Shown: piece by piece, positions 36,099 to 43,984 of the stretch
Layout of the letters: each line of letters begins with the position of its first letter
How positions within the stretch are numbered: position 1 is the first letter of the stretch
From: Collimonas pratensis
GTDB lineage: Bacteria; Pseudomonadota; Gammaproteobacteria; Burkholderiales; Burkholderiaceae_D
Assembly: GCF_001584185.1 (NCBI RefSeq)
Contig: NZ_CP013234.1
Location: 1,054,001 to 1,118,000 of the forward strand
DNA length: 64,000 nt
Reading direction: 5' to 3'
The notes under the pieces: model-generated
What the model was told of the DNA's origin: nothing
Databases searched by the model: none
What the model saw: the letters and a program-made list of their open reading frames with translations, nothing else
Position numbers and translations under genes: made by a program

Positions 36099-37241
36099 TT
36101 ATTTGGTCACAGCCAACTGACTGCGCATGGCGCCGCGGTAGGTGTACAAGGTGATGGTGCCGTCCTTGATATCGCCCTTTGGATCAAACGCGATCATGCC
36201 GGTCACGCCCTTGTGCTGGATTTTCGCCAGTTCCGGCAGGTACTTTTTCGGATCGGCCGATTTGGCTTTTTGCATCGCATCCGCCATTGTCATCAAGGCA
36301 TCGTAGGTATACGGTGCATAGATCACTACATCCTTGCCGTACTTGATCTTGTATGCGGTCCTGAAGTCGTTCAGGCCTTTGCGGGCCGCTTCCTCCACGC
36401 CACCCGCTTCGGCGCAGATCACCTGGTCGTTGCTGATGCCGTCGCCTGCCAGTTTCGGCAGATCGGAAGTGCAGATGGCGTCGCCGCCCATGAACTTGGC
36501 CTTGATGCCGAGCGCTCTCATCTGGCGCAGCATCGGGCCGGCGCCGGCATCCAGGCCGCCGAAGAACACGACGTCCGGTTTCTTCGCCTTGAATGACGTG
36601 AGGATGGCGTTGAAGTCGGTCGCCTTGTCGTTGGTGAACTGGCTGGAGACGATGGTCATGCCGGCCGCTTTCGCCGCCTTGCTGAATTCTTCCGCCAGGC
36701 CCTGGCCGTAGGCAGTGCGGTCGTCGATCACTGCTGCGGTCTTGGCATGCAGCGTGTTGGCCGCATAGCGGCCGAGGGCGCCGCCCAGCTGGCTGTCGTT
36801 GGCGACTACGCGGAAGGTGGTGTTAAAGCCTTGCTGCGTATATTTGGCACTGGTGGTGGAAGGCGAAATCTGCGGGATGCCGGCATCGTAATAGATCTTC
36901 GATGCCGGGATCGAGGTGCCGGAATTGACGTGGCCGATGACGCCGGCAACCTTGGCGTCGACCAGCTTCTGGGCGACGGCGGTAGCCTGTTTCGGATCGG
37001 ATGCATCGTCTTCCGCCACCAGCACGAAGCGGGTTTTCTTGCCGTCCAGCGTGATGCCCTGAACATTCAGTGCTTCGATCGCCATGCGGGCGCCGTTTTC
37101 ATTGTCCTTGCCGATATGGGCGATAGGGCCGGTGATCGGGCCAACGTGGGCGATCTTGACCACTTGCTCCTGCGCATGCGCCGAAGCGGCCAGGGACAAG
37201 GCGATAGCGGCAGCCAATGGCATCATTTTTGTAGTGTGCAC
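36099..37241 (-). CDS. LivK-family branched-chain amino-acid binding protein, paralogue 1
   Basis: The 380-residue periplasmic protein has a Sec signal peptide ending ASAHA and the type I binding-protein fold of LivJ/LivK: VVKIAHVGPITGPIAHIGKD, GVIGHVNSGTSIPASKIYYD, IDDRTAYGQGLAEEF and VFFGGLDAGAGPMLRQM. It should bind leucine, isoleucine, valine or a related amino acid. The start is GTG 37241, seven bases from AGGAGG. It is the most divergent member of a tandem triplet (for example GGLDAGAG where the others have GGMDAV-G). No livHMGF genes lie nearby. Confidence 0.9.
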   Translation of the reverse strand: MHTTKMMPLAAAIALSLAASAHAQEQVVKIAHVGPITGPIAHIGKDNENGARMAIEALNVQGITLDGKKTRFVLVAEDDASDPKQATAVAQKLVDAKVAGVIGHVNSGTSIPASKIYYDAGIPQISPSTTSAKYTQQGFNTTFRVVANDSQLGGALGRYAANTLHAKTAAVIDDRTAYGQGLAEEFSKAAKAAGMTIVSSQFTNDKATDFNAILTSFKAKKPDVVFFGGLDAGAGPMLRQMRALGIKAKFMGGDAICTSDLPKLAGDGISNDQVICAEAGGVEEAARKGLNDFRTAYKIKYGKDVVIYAPYTYDALMTMADAMQKAKSADPKKYLPELAKIQHKGVTGMIAFDPKGDIKDGTITLYTYRGAMRSQLAVTK

Positions 37242-37337
37242 CAGATTTCCTCCTAAGGATTTGCAACGGTATTATTAAAAATGCAGTTTTTAGACAGCCG
37301 GCTTTTACAAGTAGTTCGGACTGTCTTGAGGGAGTTA

Positions 37338-37349
37338 AACGTTACAACA
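37338..37349 (-). promoter_or_regulatory. Shared 12-base motif upstream of LivK-like paralogue 1
   Basis: AACGTTACAACA on the plus strand, 97 bases upstream of the start codon, is identical to sites at 38719-38730 and 40191-40202. It is part of a partial palindrome GTTAA-ACG-TTACA. Probably a regulator or promoter site shared by the three genes. Confidence 0.5.
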
Positions 37350-37448
37350 ATCCAGGGGCAGCGCAAAGGGCATTTATATGCTTTTTTATCAATTCGGCAG
37401 AATGATATGCGTAAGCTGCTGGACCCACGGAAACAGAACGCATGAAAA

Positions 37449-37478
37449 AAGCGCCCCGGCCTTGCGGGCGGGGCGCTT
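37449..37478 (-). terminator. Intrinsic terminator of LivK-like paralogue 2
   Basis: AAGCGCCCCG (37449-37458) pairs with CGGGGCGCTT (37469-37478), and the minus-strand transcript ends in a U run (A tract 37445-37450). Confidence 0.88.
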
Positions 37479-37499
37479 CTGCAAAGATGCTGCGATGGT

Positions 37500-38651
37500 T
37501 TATTTGGTGACTGTCAACAAGGTCCGCTTGCCATCCTTGTAGGTGTACAAAGTCAGCGTGCCATCCTTGATGTCGCCCTTTGGATCAAAGGCGATCATGC
37601 CGGTCACGCCCTTGTGGTGGATCTTCGCCAGTTCCGGCAGGTATTTTTTCGGATCGGCGGAATTGGCTTTCTGCATCGCTTCCACCATGGTCATCACCGA
37701 GTCATAGGAGTAGGGCGCGTACAGTTTCACCTCGCTGCGGTATTTCTTCAGGAAGGCTGCCTTGAAATCCTCCAGGCCTTTCTTGCCCGATTCCTCCACG
37801 CCGCCGGCTTCTGCGCACACCACCTGGTCATTGCTCAGGCCATCACCGGCCAGCTTGCCCAGCTCCGCCGTGCACATGCCATCGCCGCCCATGAACTTGG
37901 CCTTGATGCCGAGCGCCTTCATCTGGCGCAGCATCGGACCGGCCACTGCATCCATGCCGCCGAAGAAGATCACGTCCGGATTCTTGGCCTTGATCGAGGT
38001 CAGGATGGCGTTGAAGTCGGTCGCCTTGTCGTTGGTGAACTGGGTCGCCACGATGCTAGCGCCGGCCGCCTTGGCGCCCTTGGCGAACTCTTGCGCCACG
38101 CCTTGGCCGTAGGCAGTGCGGTCATCGATGACGGCGATATTCTTGGCATGCAGCGTATTCGCTGCATAGCGGCCCAGGGTGCCGCCCAGCTGGCCGTCGT
38201 TGGCGACGACACGGAACACGCTGTTGAAGCCTTGCTGGGTGTATTTAGGGCTGGTGGCTGCCGGCGAAATCTGCGGAATGCCGGCATCGTAGTAAATCTT
38301 CGAGGCCGGGATGGTGGTGCCGGAATTCAGATGGCCGATGACGCCGTCGATCTTGGCGTCGACCAGTTTCTGCGCTGCTGCCGTGCCTTGCTTCGGATCG
38401 GACGCATCGTCTTCCGCCAGCAGCACGAACTTGACCTTCTTGCCGCCCAGGGTGACACCCTTGGCGTTCAATTCTTCGACCGCCATCTTGGCGCCGTTTT
38501 CCATGTCTTTGCCGAGGTGGGCCGAGGGGCCGGTCACCGGGCCGACATGGCCGATCTTGACGACTTGATCTTCCGCATGGGCGGCGCCGGTAGCGCTCAA
38601 GGCCAATGCGATTGCTGCAACCAACGGCAACATTTTGTTCTTCATCTGCAC
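37500..38651 (-). CDS. LivK-family branched-chain amino-acid binding protein, paralogue 2
   Basis: The 383-residue paralogue has a signal peptide ending GAAHA and the same blocks as its neighbours: VVKIGHVGPVTGPSAHLGKD, GVIGHLNSGTTIPASKIYYD, IDDRTAYGQGVAQEF and IFFGGMDAVAGPMLRQM. The start is GTG 38651, six bases from AGGAGG; ATG 38645 is the alternative. By eye it is very similar to paralogue 3 over its whole length, and their terminators are alike, which points to a recent tandem duplication. It forms its own unit with a terminator and an upstream copy of the AACGTTACAACA motif. Confidence 0.9.
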   Translation of the reverse strand: MQMKNKMLPLVAAIALALSATGAAHAEDQVVKIGHVGPVTGPSAHLGKDMENGAKMAVEELNAKGVTLGGKKVKFVLLAEDDASDPKQGTAAAQKLVDAKIDGVIGHLNSGTTIPASKIYYDAGIPQISPAATSPKYTQQGFNSVFRVVANDGQLGGTLGRYAANTLHAKNIAVIDDRTAYGQGVAQEFAKGAKAAGASIVATQFTNDKATDFNAILTSIKAKNPDVIFFGGMDAVAGPMLRQMKALGIKAKFMGGDGMCTAELGKLAGDGLSNDQVVCAEAGGVEESGKKGLEDFKAAFLKKYRSEVKLYAPYSYDSVMTMVEAMQKANSADPKKYLPELAKIHHKGVTGMIAFDPKGDIKDGTLTLYTYKDGKRTLLTVTK

Positions 38652-38718
38652 GTGTTTCCTCCTGAGGATTTGATAAGGTCAATGAAAGCTTTTCCGGCTT
38701 GATGGCGCGGAGCATGTA

Positions 38719-38730
38719 AACGTTACAACA
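38719..38730 (-). promoter_or_regulatory. Shared 12-base motif upstream of LivK-like paralogue 2
   Basis: AACGTTACAACA, 68 bases upstream of the start codon. Here the palindrome is complete: TGTAA-ACG-TTACA at 38716-38728. Confidence 0.5.
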
Positions 38731-38870
38731 GAAAAAAATCTTCTCAAAGTCTTTTAGACAATATCCTTGCACCTGATGAGGAGATTGCGCCATGCAGTGT
38801 GCAGCAGGATTGCGTGCGGCGGCGATCGTTGACGGAGAGGAGAGGGCGATGCCGGGAGAATCCAGGCAGG

Positions 38871-38904
38871 CAAAAAAAAAGCGCCCCGGAAACCGGAGCG
38901 CTTT
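38871..38904 (-). terminator. Intrinsic terminator of LivK-like paralogue 3
   Basis: AAAGCGCCCCGG (38878-38889) pairs with CCGGAGCGCTTT (38893-38904) with one mismatch, followed on the minus strand by a nine-base U run. Confidence 0.9.
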
Positions 38905-38924
38905 CTATGAGCTGCGTGCGACGA

Positions 38925-40073
38925 TTATTTTGTCACGGTCAGCAGAGTGCGTTTGCCGTCTTTGTAAGTGTACAAAGTCAGCGAACCATCCTTGATGTCG
39001 CCCTTAGGATCGAACGAGATTTCACCGGTCACGCCCTTGTAGTGGATCTTGGCCAATTCCGGCAGGTATTTCTTAGGATCCGACGAACCGGCTTTTTCCA
39101 TCGCAGCCACCATGGTCATCAACGCATCGTATTCATACGGTGCGTAGATCACGACTTCCTGGTTGAAGCGTTTTTGGTAAGCGGCCTTGAAGGCTTCCAG
39201 CGCTGCCTTGCCTGCATCCGGCACACCGCCGGCTTCAGCGCAAACCACTTGGTCGTCTTTCAAGCCTGCGCCGGCCAGCTTGGCCAGCTCAGTTGTACAC
39301 AGGCCGTCGCCGCCCATGAACTTGGCCTTGATGCCCAGCTGGTCCATCTGGCGCAGCATCGGGCCGCCGACAGCATCCATGCCGCCGAAGAAAATCAGGT
39401 CAGGATTCTTGGACTTGATCGAGGTCAGAATTGCGTTGAAATCGGTCGCCTTGTCGTTGGTGAACTGCGTTGCAACGATAGTGCCGCCGGCTTTCTTGGC
39501 GCTCTTGGTGAACTCTTCAGCCACACCTTGGCCGTAAGCAGTACGGTCATCGATGACCGCAATGTTCTTGGCTTTCAGGGTGTTGATGGCGTAACGACCC
39601 AGGGTGCCGCCCAGTTGGCCGTCGTTGGCGACTACGCGGAACGCAGTGTCAAAGCCTTGCTGGGTGTACTTAGGATTGGTGGCGGAAGGCGAGATTTGCG
39701 GGATGCCGGCATCGTGATAGATTTTCGATGCTGGAATGGTGGTGCCGGAGTTCATGTGGCCAATAATACCCTTGACCTTGGCGTCCACCAGTTTCTGGGC
39801 AGCGGCAGTACCTTGCTTAGGATCGGAAGCGTCGTCCTCGGAAGCCAGTACGAATTTCACTGGCTTGCCGCCGATCTTGGTGCCCTTGGCATTCAGTTCC
39901 TCGATCGCCATGGTGGCGCCGTTTTCATTGTCCTTGCCGATGTGGGCGTTAGGACCCGTGAGCGGGCTGACCTGGCCGATGGTGATGACTTCTTGTGCCG
40001 AAACCGGACCGGCAAAGGCGAAAGCCATTGCAATTGCGCCAGCCAACGGAATCATTTTGATCTTGTTCTGCAT
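38925..40073 (-). CDS. LivK-family branched-chain amino-acid binding protein, paralogue 3
   Basis: The 382-residue product has a signal peptide ending GPVSA and the LivK fold: VITIGQVSPLTGPNAHIGKD, GIIGHMNSGTTIPASKIYHD, IDDRTAYGQGVAEEF and IFFGGMDAVGGPMLRQM. ATG 40073 follows AGGAGG at good spacing. It is the first of the triplet on the minus strand, but the terminator after it makes it a separate unit. Upstream, a candidate promoter TTGCTC-N18-TATATT and the shared motif are seen. The divergent Lrp-type regulator gene starts about 200 bases away and may control it. Confidence 0.9.
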   Translation of the reverse strand: MQNKIKMIPLAGAIAMAFAFAGPVSAQEVITIGQVSPLTGPNAHIGKDNENGATMAIEELNAKGTKIGGKPVKFVLASEDDASDPKQGTAAAQKLVDAKVKGIIGHMNSGTTIPASKIYHDAGIPQISPSATNPKYTQQGFDTAFRVVANDGQLGGTLGRYAINTLKAKNIAVIDDRTAYGQGVAEEFTKSAKKAGGTIVATQFTNDKATDFNAILTSIKSKNPDLIFFGGMDAVGGPMLRQMDQLGIKAKFMGGDGLCTTELAKLAGAGLKDDQVVCAEAGGVPDAGKAALEAFKAAYQKRFNQEVVIYAPYEYDALMTMVAAMEKAGSSDPKKYLPELAKIHYKGVTGEISFDPKGDIKDGSLTLYTYKDGKRTLLTVTK

Positions 40074-40190
40074 GAATATCCTCCTGAGGATTTAAAATAA
40101 AACAATCTAGTTACAGTTTCACCGTCCGCTGCTTATTTATTATTTACTCGGATCAGTCTGAAAATATAGTCAGGCTTATCCGAATAGAGC

Positions 40191-40202
40191 AACGTTACAA
40201 CA
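40191..40202 (-). promoter_or_regulatory. Shared 12-base motif upstream of LivK-like paralogue 3
   Basis: AACGTTACAACA, 118 bases upstream of the LivK-like start and 70 bases upstream of the divergent Lrp-type gene. A related ACCGTTACAATA lies upstream of dadA at 42379-42390. Confidence 0.5.
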
Positions 40203-40271
40203 TAAAAAACGCTTCGCATAGCGGTTTTTGCGAATTCTTAACACGGCAGCAGCAGCCCCTGATCCCCCGGC

Positions 40272-40781
40272 ATGAGCAAACATCACACCCTAGATAAAGT
40301 CGACCGCAAGTTGCTCAATTTGTTGCAGCGCGACAATCAGATGCCGACCCGCACCCTGGCCGACAAAGCGCACATTTCCCAACCCACCTGCCTGCGCCGC
40401 CTGCGCGACCTGCGCGAGGCCGGCATCATCAGCGCCGACGTCTCGCTGGTCGATCCCTTCGCGCTCGGCTACGGCATGCTGGCCTTCCTCGAAATCTCTC
40501 TGAACCACCAGTCCGACGAGCACATGCAGGAGTTCGAACTGCGCATGAACAAAGAAGCCGAGGTCATGCAATGCTATTTCGTTTCCGGCGACTACGACTA
40601 CTTCCTGGTGGTGCACGTGATCGACATGGATGCTTACTATCAATTTGTGCGCCGGGTCATTTCAGGTTCCGGCAACGTGCGCCATTTCCAGTCGCGTTTT
40701 CCGATGAAGCGCGCCAAGTTCGTGACCCGGGTTGCCTTCGACGAAAAAGCGGCGACGGTGGAAGTGCGCTCGGTGAAGTGA
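40272..40781 (+). CDS. Lrp/AsnC-family transcriptional regulator
   Basis: The 169-residue protein has the AsnC-type helix-turn-helix (LDKVDRKLLNLLQRDNQMPT, then ISQPTCLRRLRDLREAGII) and a RAM effector domain (EVMQCYFVSGDYDYFLVVHV). Such regulators sense amino acids and often control neighbouring transport or catabolic genes. Here it lies between a divergent LivK-like gene and the convergent dadA, both reasonable targets. ATG 40272 lacks a strong ribosome binding site. A terminator hairpin follows. Confidence 0.9.
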   Translation: MSKHHTLDKVDRKLLNLLQRDNQMPTRTLADKAHISQPTCLRRLRDLREAGIISADVSLVDPFALGYGMLAFLEISLNHQSDEHMQEFELRMNKEAEVMQCYFVSGDYDYFLVVHVIDMDAYYQFVRRVISGSGNVRHFQSRFPMKRAKFVTRVAFDEKAATVEVRSVK

Positions 40782-40856
40782 TGCACTGCAACAGTGCGCT
40801 TGCCGCTTCCTGAATACAGCTGAGCAAAAAGCGCGCCATGTCTGCGTGGGCGAAAA

Positions 40857-40890
40857 AAAAGACCGGTGCTGGCGACAGCATCGGTCTTTT
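40857..40890 (+). terminator. Bidirectional terminator between Lrp-type gene and dadA
   Basis: GACCGGTGCTG (40861-40871) pairs with CAGCATCGGTC (40876-40886; one G-U pair) around GCGA, with A run before and T run after. Confidence 0.9.
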
Positions 40891-40930
40891 CATGGGATTG
40901 CCCGTGTGGGCGGTCAGGCGATCAATTGGT

Positions 40931-42247
40931 TCAGGCTTGCAGCGGACGCGGCAGTATCAGCGGCTGCGGCGCTTGCCGCGGCATGCCGGTAAAGGCGAAA
41001 TCGACTTCCGGCCGGCGTCCCGAGACGATCTCGGCGATGGCGCGCCCTGAGCCGCAACCCATGGTCCAGCCGAGCGTACCGTGGCCGGTATTGAGGAACA
41101 GGTTGCTGATCTTGCTCTTGCCGATATAGGGCACGTTGGAAGGCGTCATCGGCCGCAGGCCGGTCCAGTAGACCGGATTGTCGTAATCGCAGCCGTCCGG
41201 GAACAGTTCGCGCGTGCGGCGCGTGATCGCTTCGCAGCGGGTAGTGTTGAGCTCACGCGTGTAGCCGTTCAGCTCGCAAGTGCCAGCCACGCGCAGGCGG
41301 TCGCCCAGGCGCGACACCACCAGCTTGTAGCCGTCGTCGGTCAGCGATACGCTCGGCGCCGCGTCCGGATTGGTGATCTGGTAGGTCGCCGAATAGCCCT
41401 TGCCTGGATAGATCATCAGGTCGATGCCGAGCGGTTTCAGCAGTGGCGTTGAGAAACTGCCCATGGCGACCACGAAAGCATCGGCATGCAGCACTTCGTG
41501 GCGGCCGTCGGCATTGATGATTTCAACCCCGGTGATCTTGGCGCCGGCGCCGCTACCTTCGGTGAGCAGGCGGGTGACGCTGGTGTTGTACTGGAAGTTG
41601 ACGCCGGCTTCGGCAGCCTTGGCGGCCAGGCCCGATGTGAATTTGTAAACGTCGCCCGATTCGTCGGTGGCGGTAAAGTCGCCGCCGACGATCTTGTCGC
41701 GGATGCGCGCCAGCGCCGGTTCGATTTTTACCACTTCATCGGCGCTGATCGAATCGCGCGGGCAACCGAGGTCGCGCATCAGTTGCGCAGCCGGCAGCGA
41801 GATATCGAATTCTTTTTGGTCGGTATAGAAGTGCAGGATGCCGCGCGTCAGGCAATCGTAGTCGACGCCGGTGTCGGCGCGTACCGCCTGCAAGGTCTGG
41901 CGGCTGTATTCGCAGATGGCGACGATCTGGCGGATATTGTCATTGGTGCGCGCCGGTGTGCATTCGCGCAGGAAGTTGAGCGCCCATTTCCATTGCAGCC
42001 ATTCCGGACGGAAGCGGTACAGCAAAGGAGCGTCTTCCTGCCCCAGCCATTTCAAGACCTTCAACGGCGCTTGCGGATTGGCCCAAGGCTCGGCATGCGA
42101 TACCGAAATCTGGCAGCCGTTGGCAAAACTGGTTTCCTGGGCGGCGCCAGGCTGGCGTTCGATCACGGTGACGTCGTGACCTTCCTTATTCAGGAACCAT
42201 GCAGAAGAGGTTCCGATTACACCAGCGCCCAATACAATTACTTTCAT
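40931..42247 (-). CDS. dadA: D-amino acid dehydrogenase
   Basis: The 438-residue flavoprotein starts with the FAD dinucleotide motif VIVLGAGVIGTSSAWFLNKE and continues with ERQPGAAQETSFANG, WKWALNFLREC and GHGTLGWTMGCGSGR, which match the small subunit of D-amino acid dehydrogenase along the full length. It oxidises D-alanine and other D-amino acids to 2-oxo acids and passes electrons to the respiratory chain at the inner membrane. No alanine racemase (dadX) gene is adjacent. Neighbouring Lrp-type regulator and amino-acid binding proteins make this an amino-acid use region. Confidence 0.95.
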   Translation of the reverse strand: MKVIVLGAGVIGTSSAWFLNKEGHDVTVIERQPGAAQETSFANGCQISVSHAEPWANPQAPLKVLKWLGQEDAPLLYRFRPEWLQWKWALNFLRECTPARTNDNIRQIVAICEYSRQTLQAVRADTGVDYDCLTRGILHFYTDQKEFDISLPAAQLMRDLGCPRDSISADEVVKIEPALARIRDKIVGGDFTATDESGDVYKFTSGLAAKAAEAGVNFQYNTSVTRLLTEGSGAGAKITGVEIINADGRHEVLHADAFVVAMGSFSTPLLKPLGIDLMIYPGKGYSATYQITNPDAAPSVSLTDDGYKLVVSRLGDRLRVAGTCELNGYTRELNTTRCEAITRRTRELFPDGCDYDNPVYWTGLRPMTPSNVPYIGKSKISNLFLNTGHGTLGWTMGCGSGRAIAEIVSGRRPEVDFAFTGMPRQAPQPLILPRPLQA

Positions 42248-42418
42248 CTCATCTCCAAAAAACCACCGTTTTTTAACCAGCTGCGCGTTGCAGGAACAGC
42301 CTTTTCAATAGCGCTATTGTAAGAAAACCGGGATTTTTTAGGCGATCAAAATGTGGCTAGTAATTTTTACTTTTAGCTACCGTTACAATATTTATGATTG
42401 AAAAACAAAAAATTTGGA

Positions 42419-42829
42419 TTAAATATTCGTTTTTTTCAATTTCACTAATTCCAGTGTCACAGCCCGCGAAATGACTTCATCCAGAGTCTGGTGCAAGCCC
42501 TCGCGGATTTGCGCCGCCATGCCTTCCACCGCGGTCTGCAACACATCGGCCAGGCCATCGCGCACGCGCTGCTCGATGACGAAATCGATGCGGTCCTGCA
42601 GCTGCTGCAACACTTTTTCCCTGACTTCCATCTCCAGCCGTTCCCAGTCGTGCTGGCTGAGGACGGCTTGCCGTTGCGGTGGGGGCAGCTCGAAATTATC
42701 CAGATCTTCAGCGACTGCGGCAGGCGCAGCAGCGGCTTTCGGCATGTCGATAATATCGGTCAAGGTCGGCAACGGAACAATGACCTCAGTCAACAAAGGG
42801 ATATTGGCGTCAATTTTTCCGGTGCTCAT
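42419..42829 (-). CDS. Small conserved protein downstream of holC
   Basis: The 136-residue protein has a proline/alanine-rich front (IPLLTEVIVPLPTLTDIID) and a long amphipathic helical back half (WERLEMEVREKVLQQLQDR, then RVRDGLADVLQTAVEGM). It resembles a family found next to holC in Burkholderiales (DUF2486-like by memory); no function is known. ATG 42829 with AAGGAA upstream is preferred over 42859, which would overlap holC. It begins 10 bases after holC and is likely co-transcribed. Confidence 0.65.
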   Translation of the reverse strand: MSTGKIDANIPLLTEVIVPLPTLTDIIDMPKAAAAPAAVAEDLDNFELPPPQRQAVLSQHDWERLEMEVREKVLQQLQDRIDFVIEQRVRDGLADVLQTAVEGMAAQIREGLHQTLDEVISRAVTLELVKLKKTNI

Positions 42830-42839
42830 TGCAAATTCC

Positions 42840-43265
42840 TTAAACATTTTCGGCAACAAAGTGCGTCAGCGGGTAACCACGCTGCTGGTAAAAGCGATAG
42901 CGCTCGCGGCCAGCGGCCTTGTCGTCCTCGGCCAGCGAAACGATTTCAAACATTCTTTCAAAGCGAGCGAAATGCTGTGGCGTCTTGCCGGACAGGTTGA
43001 TCAGCATCTGGTGATGCGGCCATTCCGTCTCTTCATCGGCCGCGAGGATCACCGGGGTTTGCGCGGCGAGCGGGTCGCCGGCGCGCACGTGGGGCAGGAA
43101 ATCGTGCTCCGAAAACGTCCACAACGTGCGGTCCAGCGTCGCCAGTTCGTCGTTATTGCCGGTCAAGATGACGATCTGGCGCTGTGCGCTTCGGGCTTTG
43201 CGCACCAGTCGGCAGGTGTACAGGAATTTATCCGAGATATTGGTGTGAAAGTCGATTTGCGTCAT
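42840..43265 (-). CDS. holC: DNA polymerase III subunit chi
   Basis: The 141-residue protein matches HolC: TQIDFHTNISDKFLYTCRLVRKA, TLDRTLWTFSEHDFLPH and INLSGKTPQHFARFERMFEIV. Chi links the clamp loader to SSB at the replication fork. The more usual upstream partner pepA is absent; instead a glutaredoxin-like exported protein gene precedes it by 28 bases. Confidence 0.93.
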   Translation of the reverse strand: MTQIDFHTNISDKFLYTCRLVRKARSAQRQIVILTGNNDELATLDRTLWTFSEHDFLPHVRAGDPLAAQTPVILAADEETEWPHHQMLINLSGKTPQHFARFERMFEIVSLAEDDKAAGRERYRFYQQRGYPLTHFVAENV

Positions 43266-43293
43266 TGAGATAGGCTGGTTGGTCTGGCTGCGC

Positions 43294-43914
43294 TTAAAAG
43301 CGGAAGCCGGGCGGCGCGTTGCCGGTGGCCGGCGGGACGTCGCCGCTATTGGCAGTGGCGGCAGGGGCGGTCGTCTTTGCCGCCGGGCGCGCGCCTTGTG
43401 CGGCGGCGACCGGCGCCGCGTTGCTATAGTTTGCCGGCAAGCGGCTGCTTTCCGGATAACCGGCTGTGCTCAAGGCGCTGCCCCAAGTGGCGCTGGAAAA
43501 GCCGCTTTGCTTGTCGCGGCCTACTGTCAGCACCGGCAACTGGCTGTCGCTGGCGATCTTGCGCAGCGCTGCGATATCCTCGTTGGTCTTGACGGTCTTT
43601 TCGCTGAAAGGGATGCCGCGTTCCTTCAGCATTTTGCGGCCATCGTCGCAAGGGATGCACTTGTCGGAACTGTACAAGGTGACAGGATGATTCTTGACCG
43701 CCAGCGCCAGTTCATACGGCAGGCCGTCGGTATCGTCGCCGCCGCCGCCGATCTTCTTCTGCACCACATTGCCGCTGGCCGGCGGCGTATCGCTATACGT
43801 GACCTTGCCGTCCGGGCCGGTCGACTTGTACAGCTGAGCCTGCGCACTGGTTGCCAGCATCAGCAGAAAAAACGTTGCAGCGCTTCTGATCCCCATCGTG
43901 ATACCTATCGTCAT
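43294..43914 (-). CDS. Exported DUF4124-glutaredoxin fusion protein
   Basis: The 206-residue product has a Sec signal peptide ending SAQA, a DUF4124 segment (LYKSTGPDGKVTYSDTPP) and a glutaredoxin-like domain starting VTLYSSDKCIPCDDGRKML, with the redox pair CIPC and the cis-proline QLPVLTV. The last 50 residues are low-complexity Ala/Pro. It probably works on thiols in the periplasm; the substrate is unknown. ATG 43914 follows AAGGGGAACAGGT; ATG 43896 is possible. Confidence 0.8.
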   Translation of the reverse strand: MTIGITMGIRSAATFFLLMLATSAQAQLYKSTGPDGKVTYSDTPPASGNVVQKKIGGGGDDTDGLPYELALAVKNHPVTLYSSDKCIPCDDGRKMLKERGIPFSEKTVKTNEDIAALRKIASDSQLPVLTVGRDKQSGFSSATWGSALSTAGYPESSRLPANYSNAAPVAAAQGARPAAKTTAPAATANSGDVPPATGNAPPGFRF

Positions 43915-43984
43915 ACCTGTTCCCCTTGTTTGATTTAAGAGCCTGGTTTGTATGCTTGTTACTAACTAGTATGTGTTCTTTGGT

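Noticed and set aside
36099..40073. LivK triplet read as one operon
   Set aside because: Each gene is followed by its own strong intrinsic terminator and preceded by its own upstream motif.
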